A model generated the notes under the pieces. The model made no database searches. It saw only the letters and a list, made by a program, of their open reading frames with translations, and was not told where the DNA came from. Positions 11,870 through 17,618 of a stretch of DNA of 17,618 bases are shown here, piece after piece. The number at the start of each line of letters is the position of its first letter. Within the stretch, counting starts at the first letter, position 1. The translations under genes were made by a program, and so were the position numbers. This stretch comes from Oscillospiraceae bacterium. GTDB lineage: Bacteria > Bacillota > Clostridia > Oscillospirales > UBA929. The DNA lies in the NCBI GenBank assembly GCA_031289065.1, contig JAITQI010000048.1, forward strand, positions 1 through 17,618. The letters run 5' to 3'.

Positions 11870-13870
11870 TTACACACCGCCGCCGGGTGTTGTGGGAACG
11901 GCGCCCCAGCCCTCCGGCGGGGCAAAGCCGCCTTCCGGGGGCGTGAAGCCTTCCGGCGGCGTGAAGCCCCCGCCCGGCAACGTGGCCCCGTCCTGGCGTC
12001 CGCCGCCTCGGTTGCCGCCGGGGAAGCCGCCGCCCGCGCCGCCGCCCATGCCGCCGCCCATGCCGCCCATGCTCAGGGCGTAGGCGCCGCCGTCGTCGGA
12101 CTGGGCGGTGACCGTGCCGGACAGGGCGACGTCACAGAGGCGCTGCCCGTCGATCCACACCGAATAGGTCTCGCCCACGGTCAGTTCGGGGGCGGAGAAG
12201 GCCGACGCGGTGAAGGCCACGCGGCTTGTATAGGTCAGCAGGGTGTCCCCCGCCGGGTCTTTGAGGGTCAGGACGCTGCCCGCCGGGTGCTGGGCGGTGT
12301 GGGAGAGCAGCAGGACGGCCTGGGTGCTGTCCGCCGTCGGTTGGAGGACGCTACCCGCCGTGATGAGCCGCCCGCCGGTGACCGTCAGGGTGCCGTCCAT
12401 ATCGATGGCCCCCTCCATGCCCTGGGAGGAGCCGGACAGGCGCACCTCGCCGCCCAGGATGAACACGTCGCCGTTGGAATCCAAGGCGTCGGCCCCGCCG
12501 TAAAGGTCGAGGACGCCGCCGGTGATTTTGGCCCAGACAGCGCTGCCGCTCTGGCCGGAGGGGGCTCCGCCCCAACCGCCGCCCGGGGCCGCGCTGGCAG
12601 CGCCGCTGGCGGCGTTGAGGCCGTCGTCGCTGGCGTACACGTAGATGTCGCCCCCGGAGATCAGCACCGTCGCCCCCTCCAGGCCCTCATAACAGGCGGA
12701 GACGTGAATCGCGCCGCCCCCCACCGTGAGGGCGCTGTCGGCGTGGAAGGCGTCGTCGCCGGTGGCCACGGTGAAGGTGCCGCCGGTGACGCTGAGGTCG
12801 GTGTTGCTGTGGAAGGCGTCGTCCCGGGCGTCTATGGTGAAGGTGCCCCCGGAAATGGCGAGGGCGCCCGCCGCTTTGAAGGCTTTATAGCTGTCCGAGG
12901 TCTCCTCCGTCTCATCGGCGGTCGGGATCGGGGTGGGGATCGCGGACTGGTCGGGGCGGCCGCCCCATGTGCCGTCCCAGCCCCCGGCCCGCTCCCCGTT
13001 TTGGGCTGGGGCCGCCGCAGCCCCGCCGCCGGTGACGAGGTCGAAGTCGCCCCCGGTGACGGTGAGGGCGGTTTCGGCCTGAACGCCGTCATGCCCCGCC
13101 GTGATGGTCAGCGTCCCGCCGGAGAGGACGACAAACCCCAGGGCCGCGTCCTCGTCGTTGTTGGCCTGAATGCCGTCGCCGTCGGCGGTCAGGGTGAGGG
13201 TGCCCCCTGAAACGGCCACGCCGTCCCGCCCCCGGAGGGCGTCCCCCGCCGCCGTGACCCGGAGCGCGCCGCCGGTGACGGCCAAAATATCCTTGGAGGC
13301 GACGCCGTGTTTATACGCGCCGGTGACGGTGAGCGCGCCGGTGCCGGTGACGGTGAGGTTGTCCTGGGCGAAGACGGCGGCTTGGGGGGCGTCCTCCGAC
13401 GTGTCCTCATAGGCCGCGCCGTCGGCCAGGGTGTTTTCGGTGTCCGGGGCGAGGATGAGCACGGTCTTTTTCGCCTGGGTGGCCACAAGGGCCGGACCGG
13501 TGGGGTTTGTGAGGGTCACGCCGTTGAGCACCAGGCGCACCAGGTCGTTTTTCCCGGCGTCAACCACGATCTGCCCTGTGGCTTGGCCGGAGAGGAGATA
13601 GGTGCCCGCCGCGGTGATCCGGGTCTCCCCGTCGGAGAGGGGGAGGGTTTTGGCCGAGGCGTCCCAGGTGTCGTCGGTATCCTCCGCCGCGAAGGCGTAG
13701 GCGACGGTGGCCGGGGCGGCCAGGAGCGCTGAATCAGAGGCGGCCCCGCCGACGCTGGGGGCGGGATCGCCGACAGCCGCCCCGTCCCCGCTCAGGGCGG
13801 CGCTTGTGCAGCCGGTCAGGGCGAAGGCCGCGCACAGGGCCCACAGGATACAGATGTGAAGTCGTTTCAT
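11870..13870 (-). CDS. Cthe_2159-like carbohydrate-binding-domain lipoprotein with parallel beta-helix repeats
   Basis: The 666-residue product has a lipoprotein signal peptide ending in the lipobox LTGC (Cys21), so it should be anchored to the outer face of the membrane. From about residue 85 to 510 it is built of repeats pairing a GGTLTIT-type beta strand with a turn such as GDGIQANND, HDGVQAETA, DDAFHSNTD, DDAFHADSA, DDGLNAASG or ADALDSNGD. This acidic beta-helix pattern is typical of the DUF4353/Cthe_2159 family, whose founding member binds polysaccharide and has a pectate-lyase-like fold. A Gly-rich tail (about 600-626) ends with three PPEG repeats. The ATG at 13870 overlaps the upstream TAA by one base, and its SD GGAGGG lies inside the upstream gene, so translation is coupled. 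Calcium binding by the acidic turns is inference. Confidence 0.85.
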   Translation of the reverse strand: MKRLHICILWALCAAFALTGCTSAALSGDGAAVGDPAPSVGGAASDSALLAAPATVAYAFAAEDTDDTWDASAKTLPLSDGETRITAAGTYLLSGQATGQIVVDAGKNDLVRLVLNGVTLTNPTGPALVATQAKKTVLILAPDTENTLADGAAYEDTSEDAPQAAVFAQDNLTVTGTGALTVTGAYKHGVASKDILAVTGGALRVTAAGDALRGRDGVAVSGGTLTLTADGDGIQANNDEDAALGFVVLSGGTLTITAGHDGVQAETALTVTGGDFDLVTGGGAAAAPAQNGERAGGWDGTWGGRPDQSAIPTPIPTADETEETSDSYKAFKAAGALAISGGTFTIDARDDAFHSNTDLSVTGGTFTVATGDDAFHADSALTVGGGAIHVSACYEGLEGATVLISGGDIYVYASDDGLNAASGAASAAPGGGWGGAPSGQSGSAVWAKITGGVLDLYGGADALDSNGDVFILGGEVRLSGSSQGMEGAIDMDGTLTVTGGRLITAGSVLQPTADSTQAVLLLSHTAQHPAGSVLTLKDPAGDTLLTYTSRVAFTASAFSAPELTVGETYSVWIDGQRLCDVALSGTVTAQSDDGGAYALSMGGMGGGMGGGAGGGFPGGNRGGGRQDGATLPGGGFTPPEGFTPPEGGFAPPEGWGAVPTTPGGGV

Positions 13871-14547
13871 TACAATCCCTCCGATTGAGAAACCTCGCGG
13901 CTGATATTCACGGCCAAGTTTCCGTTGCGCTGGCGCAGGGCGTCCACAAAGGCCTTGGGGACGGCGTCCCCCGGACATTCCAGGCGGTAGGTCAGTTCAA
14001 ACAGGCTGCCCATGTTGGTGGTTTTCACCCGCTCCAATTGGGCCCCCGGGGCGTATTGGGCGAACAGGTCGTCAAACAGGCCGTCGTAGTCCAGGTGCTC
14101 CGGGATGACGATTTTCAAAACGCGGGGGGCCTGTTTGCCGTCCCCCAGGGGGCTTTTGATGAGCACCAGGGTCGCCGCCGCCAGAACGGCCAAAAACAGC
14201 AGGCCGTACAGGGGGTACCCCATGCCGGTGACAAACCCCAAAGCCATGGCCAAGAAGACGCTGCCGATCTCCCGCGCCCCGCCCGGAATGGAGCGGAACC
14301 GCACCAGAGAGAAGGCCCCCGCCACCGCGATCCCCGCGCCGATGTTGCCGTTGACCAGCATGACGATGATTTGCACCACGGCGGGCAGCAGGGCGACGGT
14401 GATGATAAAGCTCTTGCTGTAGGTGTTTTTGACCGTGTGCAGCGCCGCGACGCCCAAGCCGAAGAGCAGGGCCGCCGCCATGCACAGCAGCACCATGCCG
14501 ACGCTCATACCGTTTTCCAAAAGACTTTGCGACCACAAATCGGGCAT
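13870..14547 (-). CDS. DUF4956 family membrane protein
   Basis: The 225-residue product has about five membrane segments in its first 130 residues: around 15-36, 44-65, 69-84 and two within 92-130. The conserved AFSLVRFRSIPGGAREIGSVFLAMALGFVTGMGY block is the hallmark of DUF4956. The last 90 residues (from VLKIVIPEHLDYDGLFDDLF) form a soluble domain, probably cytoplasmic. The ATG follows GGAGGTACTCGAC. The gene lies between a VTC-type polyphosphate polymerase and the lipoprotein, a grouping seen repeatedly in Clostridia, which suggests joint function. A role as channel or membrane partner for polymer export is inference; there is no direct biochemical evidence in the sequence. Confidence 0.88.
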   Translation of the reverse strand: MPDLWSQSLLENGMSVGMVLLCMAAALLFGLGVAALHTVKNTYSKSFIITVALLPAVVQIIVMLVNGNIGAGIAVAGAFSLVRFRSIPGGAREIGSVFLAMALGFVTGMGYPLYGLLFLAVLAAATLVLIKSPLGDGKQAPRVLKIVIPEHLDYDGLFDDLFAQYAPGAQLERVKTTNMGSLFELTYRLECPGDAVPKAFVDALRQRNGNLAVNISREVSQSEGL

Positions 14548-14554
14548 GTCGAGT

Positions 14555-14594
14555 ACCTCCTATGTTTTGAACCGGGGGACTGTTCCCGGGGGTT
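14555..14594 (-). other. Hairpin between the VTC and DUF4956 genes
   Basis: On the - strand, AACC and GGGA pair with TCCC and GGTT around a short loop with a small internal C-rich bubble, in the 49-base gap between the two genes. No T-run follows. It may protect the upstream message or modulate downstream expression. Confidence 0.35.
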
Positions 14595-14596
14595 TT

Positions 14597-15370
14597 TCAG
14601 CTTACGGGGGCGCACTGGGCCTCCCGGCAGGGACGGGCCGCCGCTCGGCTGTTCGCGGCGACCGGTTCGGGGTTTACCGCCGGTTGTTCGCTCCGCGTCC
14701 ACTGCCGCAGGCGGGCGCAGCTGGCGGCGTACTTGGAAAAGGACGCGGGGAAGACGCCGTGCTGGCTGAGGGCCCGGGCCAGCCACAGGGGGACGGCGGC
14801 GGGCGTTTTGATCTCCATGAGGGTCAGCCCCGGGGGCAGCAGCTCGATGCCCGGCCCGTCGGCGTCGAGGCGGAGGGCTTCGGCCCGGAACCGGACGCCG
14901 GTGTCAAAGGTCACCCGGAGGCCGTCTTCCCCGGCCAGGGCCGACCGGTCGTAGCGCAGGAGCATCCGGGGCGACGCGCCGGTGCGGGCTAAGAACTCGG
15001 AGATCTCCCGGGTCACCTGGCCGCCGCCGTCGGTTTTCCCTCGGAGGAAGGCCTCGGCCTGCCCGTAAGACATGACGGCCCGGCGTTTGTAGCTGGTGCC
15101 GCGAAATTTCTTTTTCAGCTCCAGGAAGACCGAGGTCTCCCGGGTGGCCGTGCCGTAACAGCGCAGACGCAGTTTTTCCCGGTAGAGCGGCTTATCCATC
15201 GCCCGGCGGGCCAATTCAAAGTCCGGCGTGTCAAAATACAGGCTGGCGACGGTGTACTCACCGTATTGGTCCGGCGTCAGGCGGGCCCGCAGGACGGATT
15301 CCAGGGCGGCCCGGGTGTCGTGGGGCAGGAAGTATTTGCTCTCTTGGCGCTCAAAAACAGTCTGTGACAA
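14597..15370 (-). CDS. VTC-domain polyphosphate polymerase
   Basis: The VTC domain is a CYTH/triphosphate-tunnel fold that polymerises the gamma-phosphate of ATP into polyphosphate in the yeast vacuolar transporter chaperone; bacterial homologues are assumed to act alike. The 257-residue protein shows its basic and acidic strand motifs in order: FERQESKYFLP (6-16), SLYFDTP (43-49), KLRLRCYG (66-73), FLELKKKFRGTSYKRR (82-97), LLRYDRSAL (138-146), LRVTFDTGVRFR (151-162), LMEIKT (184-189) and SFSKY (210-214). The 40-residue tail is low in conservation. The start is TTG at 15370: an in-frame TGA lies just upstream, and AAGGGGG is 8 bases before the TTG. No transmembrane helix is present; the DUF4956 protein probably supplies the membrane partner. 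It is the first gene of the operon. Confidence 0.88.
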   Translation of the reverse strand: MSQTVFERQESKYFLPHDTRAALESVLRARLTPDQYGEYTVASLYFDTPDFELARRAMDKPLYREKLRLRCYGTATRETSVFLELKKKFRGTSYKRRAVMSYGQAEAFLRGKTDGGGQVTREISEFLARTGASPRMLLRYDRSALAGEDGLRVTFDTGVRFRAEALRLDADGPGIELLPPGLTLMEIKTPAAVPLWLARALSQHGVFPASFSKYAASCARLRQWTRSEQPAVNPEPVAANSRAAARPCREAQCAPVS

Positions 15371-15393
15371 ACGTCATTCCCCCTTGCTGTTTC

Positions 15394-15425
15394 AGTATAA
15401 GGGATGAGCCTGAAAATAGTCTGAA
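15394..15425 (-). promoter_or_regulatory. Activator-type promoter of the VTC operon: tandem TTCAG box plus -10
   Basis: Read on the - strand: TTCAG-N6-TTCAG (15425-15410), 10 bases, then TATACT (15399-15394). No acceptable -35 lies 16-18 bases before the -10; the box occupies that place. Half-sites 11 bp apart fit an OmpR-family dimer. A-tracts (15427-15446) upstream could act as an UP element. Transcription should start near 15387, giving a very short leader before the SD at 15385-15379. Confidence 0.65.
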
Positions 15426-15505
15426 TGTTTTTTTGTTCACATTTTTGAGAGGACACCGGGGCCACCCGGCCGCGTTTCCCCTTGCGCCCTGTTGGTTCCC
15501 GCGGA

Positions 15506-15534
15506 TTTACAGGGGGGCGCGGCCGTGGTATACT
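15506..15534 (+). promoter_or_regulatory. Sigma-A promoter of the two-component operon
   Basis: TTTACA (15506-15511), a 17-bp spacer and TATACT (15529-15534) each match five of six consensus bases. It would start transcription near 15541, just before the TTCAG box, and could give basal expression of the regulator. Confidence 0.65.
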
Positions 15535-15546
15535 AAAGGTGTGTTT

Positions 15547-15578
15547 TTCAGACTATTTTCAGCGGAAGCGCTTATGAT
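15547..15578 (+). promoter_or_regulatory. Activator-type promoter of the two-component operon: tandem TTCAG box plus -10
   Basis: TTCAGACTATTTTCAG (15547-15562) is the exact inverse of 15410-15425. As on the other strand, 10 bases separate it from a good -10, here TATGAT (15573-15578), and there is no -35. It lies just after the start of the sigma-A promoter above, so the bound regulator could also block that promoter. The rest of the 303-base gap holds GC-rich sequence without a gene. Confidence 0.65.
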
Positions 15579-15673
15579 ATAGGTATAAGGCCCCGGGGTC
15601 AAACAAAGAAACCCGCGGCGCTTCGGGCGCAGGCGACGCCCATACGTCCGATTTCCATAAAGGCGGTGTTCCC

Positions 15674-16348
15674 ATGAACCTTCTCATTGTCGAGGACGAG
15701 GCGCGGCTGGCGGACGCGCTGCGGCAGATTGTCACGGCGGAAAAATACCGCGCCGACGTGGTCTACAACGGGCGCGACGGGTTGGACTACGCCCTGGCGG
15801 GGGACTATGACGCCGTGATTTTGGACGTCATGCTGCCGGGGCTGGACGGGTTTTCCGTGGCCAAGCAGCTACGGGCGAACAAGCTGGCCACCCCCGTGCT
15901 CATGCTCACGGCCCGGGACGAGCTGGCCGACAAGATCACCGGCCTGGACTGCGGGGCGGACGACTACATGACAAAGCCCTTCGCCCCGGAGGAGCTGCTG
16001 GCCCGTCTGCGGGCGCTGACCCGGCGGCAGGGGGAGGTCGTCCTGTCGGAGCTGTCCTTTGCCGACATCTCCCTGGCTTTGGGGGACAACGTCCTGCGCC
16101 GGGGCGACAAGACCGTGCGGCTGGGCTTTAAGGAGCGGGAGATTATGAAAATCCTCATGTCCGGGGGGGATCACATCACCCCCAAGGAGACGCTGATTTC
16201 CAAGGTGTGGGGGGACGAATCGGAGGCGGTGGACAACACCGTGGAGGCCCATATTTCGTTTTTGCGGAAAAAACTCATCTTCCTGCGGGCGGACACCCGG
16301 ATCGAGACGGTGCGCAAGCTGGGCTATCGGTTGGAAGCCCATGCTTGA
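15674..16348 (+). CDS. OmpR/PhoB-family response regulator
   Basis: The 224-residue protein has an N-terminal receiver domain (1-115) with the acidic pocket (Glu7, Asp8), phospho-acceptor Asp51 in LDVMLPGLDG, Thr79 and Lys101 (TKPF). A winged-helix DNA-binding domain follows (about 128-222), with LGFKEREIMKILM and the recognition and wing segment VDNTVEAHISFLRKKL. This architecture binds tandem half-sites with about 11-bp period. The ATG follows AAAGGCGGTG. The sensor kinase gene overlaps its 3' end by 8 bases. Two identical TTCAG-N6-TTCAG boxes in the upstream gap are the likely targets, implying control of itself and of the divergent VTC operon. The stimulus is not deducible; phosphate or envelope stress are possibilities. 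Confidence 0.95.
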   Translation: MNLLIVEDEARLADALRQIVTAEKYRADVVYNGRDGLDYALAGDYDAVILDVMLPGLDGFSVAKQLRANKLATPVLMLTARDELADKITGLDCGADDYMTKPFAPEELLARLRALTRRQGEVVLSELSFADISLALGDNVLRRGDKTVRLGFKEREIMKILMSGGDHITPKETLISKVWGDESEAVDNTVEAHISFLRKKLIFLRADTRIETVRKLGYRLEAHA

Positions 16349-17555
16349 GACGCTGCGGAAGAAGTTTATCGCCGTCAACATGGCGCTGGTGTTTGTGGTG
16401 CTGGCCGCCGTGCTGGCCGGCATGTGCGTCTCCTCCTACAGCCGGGCCCGGAGCGAGACCGAACGGGCGCTGGCCATGGCCCTGTCCCGCCGGGACGGTT
16501 TCGCGTCGCCCCCCTTCGCGGCGGGGCAGCGCCCCTCGGAGGAAATCTCCCGCACGCCGGTGTTCGTTCTGGAGATCACCCGGTCGGGGGCCATTCGGCT
16601 GCTGTTTGCCGACGGGGTGACGGCGGCGGCGGAAGACCTGTCGGTGATGGCCGCCCAGGCGGCCGGGCCGGACGGCGTTCTGGCCGGATACAACCTGCGC
16701 TACCTCGCCTGGGAGGAGCGGGGCGTCCGGCGGTTGGCCTTTGCCGACATGTCGGAGGAGGGCGCGGCCCTGCGGGGGGCGGTGCTGCTCTCCTTGCTGG
16801 CGTTGGGGGCGGCGCTGGCCGCGTTTTTCGCCGTGAGCCTGTTCCTGGCCCGATGGGCGCTGCGTCCGGCCCAGCAGGCATGGCAGCAGCAGCGGCGGTT
16901 TGTGGCCGACGCGTCCCACGAGTTGAAAACGCCGCTGACCGTCATTTTGGCCAACATGGACATTCTCAAGGGCAATCCCGCCGCCACCGTCGCCGAGGCG
17001 CACCAATGGATTGACAACACCCAGACCGAAGCGGTGCGGATGCGCCGCCTGGTGGACGACATGCTGTTTTTGGCCAAGGCCGACGAGACCCGGGCCGTGC
17101 CGCTGGCGCCCCTGAATTTCAGCGATGTGGCCCTGGGGGGGGCGCTGACCTTCGAGGCGGTGGCCTACGCCCGGGGGGTGTCCATCGACGCGGAGGGCGT
17201 GACCCCGGACATTTGCGTTCTGGGGGACGAACAGCGGCTGCGCCAGCTGGTGGCCATCCTGCTGGACAACGGGGTCAAGTACGCCGCCGAGGGGGGCCGG
17301 GTGACGGTGGCCCTCACGGCCCAGCGGGACCGGGCGCTGCTCACGGTGCACAACGACGGCGCGCCCGTCCCCGAAGAGGACCTGACGCGCCTGTTTGACC
17401 GGTTTTACCGGGCCGATCCCGCCCGGTCCGCCGAAGGCTTCGGCTTGGGCCTGTCCATCGCCCAAAGCATCGTGCGCCTCCACCACGGCAAAATCACCGC
17501 CCGCAGCGACGGCGGCGGGACTGTGTTCGCCGTGGACTTGCGGGTTTTGGGGTGA
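16341..17555 (+). CDS. Membrane sensor histidine kinase
   Basis: The 404-residue product is a classical two-pass kinase. It has TM1 (about 10-31), a sensor region of about 110 residues (35-145) predicted outside, TM2 (about 146-170), and a short linker resembling a minimal HAMP. The HisKA motif FVADASHELKTPLTVI follows, with phospho-acceptor His193, and then an HATPase domain (about 285-400) with the N box ILLDNGVKYA, the G1-like VHNDGAPVP, the F box LFDRFYR and the G2 box GFGLGLSIAQ. All residues for ATP binding and autophosphorylation seem present. It overlaps the regulator gene (ATG 16341, regulator stop 16346-16348), so translation is probably coupled. The outside domain has no ligand motif that I recognise. 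It is the last gene before a palindromic terminator. Confidence 0.94.
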   Translation: MLETLRKKFIAVNMALVFVVLAAVLAGMCVSSYSRARSETERALAMALSRRDGFASPPFAAGQRPSEEISRTPVFVLEITRSGAIRLLFADGVTAAAEDLSVMAAQAAGPDGVLAGYNLRYLAWEERGVRRLAFADMSEEGAALRGAVLLSLLALGAALAAFFAVSLFLARWALRPAQQAWQQQRRFVADASHELKTPLTVILANMDILKGNPAATVAEAHQWIDNTQTEAVRMRRLVDDMLFLAKADETRAVPLAPLNFSDVALGGALTFEAVAYARGVSIDAEGVTPDICVLGDEQRLRQLVAILLDNGVKYAAEGGRVTVALTAQRDRALLTVHNDGAPVPEEDLTRLFDRFYRADPARSAEGFGLGLSIAQSIVRLHHGKITARSDGGGTVFAVDLRVLG

Positions 17556-17574
17556 AGCGCCGCCAATCGGATGC

Positions 17575-17616
17575 ACATAAGAGGCGCGCCGGTACCGGCG
17601 CGCCTCTTATGTTTGT
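17575..17616. terminator. Perfect 38-bp palindromic terminator
   Basis: Bases 17575-17612 are exactly self-complementary (arm ACATAAGAGGCGCGCCGGT, centre between 17593 and 17594), followed by TTTGTT on the + strand. It lies 20 bases after the histidine kinase stop. The symmetric form suits bidirectional termination, so a convergent gene may lie beyond the window. Confidence 0.8.
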
Positions 17617-17618
17617 TA

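Noticed and set aside
11755..11946. ATG frame starting MKRFFARLYQF as a protein gene
   Set aside because: SD spacing is good, but the frame runs through a strong terminator and into sequence antisense to the lipoprotein with no stop before it, so it is kept only as part of a candidate transcript.
12287..13210. 307-residue + strand frame, Gly/Val/Asp-rich
   Set aside because: It is antisense to the repetitive beta-helix lipoprotein; its apparent regularity only reflects the repeats.
1..17618. CRISPR array, insertion sequence, prophage or defence genes
   Set aside because: No evenly spaced direct repeats, transposase, integrase or phage genes were seen; the only mobile-type signals are the small non-coding repeats.

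Overview
The window looks like chromosomal DNA of a high-GC, spore-forming member of the Clostridia, most like the Oscillospiraceae. By eye it is roughly two thirds GC. The evidence is a SleB-type spore cortex hydrolase, a Spo0J-type ParB, the Asp23/Gls24-FakA pair, GTG and TTG starts, strong GGAGG-type ribosome binding sites and sigma-A promoters. Family assignments come from reading the translations; no database was searched.

Layout on the + strand: the 3' end of a GH13 alpha-amylase-type gene (3-404); a hairpin-rich gap; parB with a membrane-anchored coiled-coil gene (600-2094); an Asp23/Gls24 gene with fakA (2142-4169) and an intrinsic terminator; sleB (4455-5135); a 151-bp MITE-like repeat whose right end supplies the -35 box of the rpsO promoter; rpsO and pnp (5464-8108) separated by two large hairpins; a U-tailed terminator; an M16 zinc peptidase (8363-9616); two translationally coupled single-pass membrane proteins (9694-11384); a terminator; tRNA-Tyr(GUA) with its own promoter and terminator (11484-11682); and a short unexplained transcription unit of about 150 nt (11684-11867).

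On the - strand (15370 to 11870) is a three-gene operon: a VTC-type polyphosphate polymerase, a DUF4956 membrane protein and a beta-helical Cthe_2159-like lipoprotein. It is divergent from an OmpR-family response regulator and a sensor histidine kinase (15674-17555), which end at a perfect 38-bp palindromic terminator.

The most striking signal lies between the divergent operons. An identical 16-bp element, two TTCAG half-sites 11 bp apart, occurs once on each strand. In both cases it is followed after exactly 10 bp by a good -10 box (TATACT on -, TATGAT on +), and neither promoter has a recognisable -35. This is the architecture expected where an OmpR/PhoB-type regulator replaces the -35 contact. 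It suggests that the two-component system activates both itself and the polyphosphate/lipoprotein operon. A separate sigma-A promoter (TTTACA-N17-TATACT) could supply basal regulator expression.
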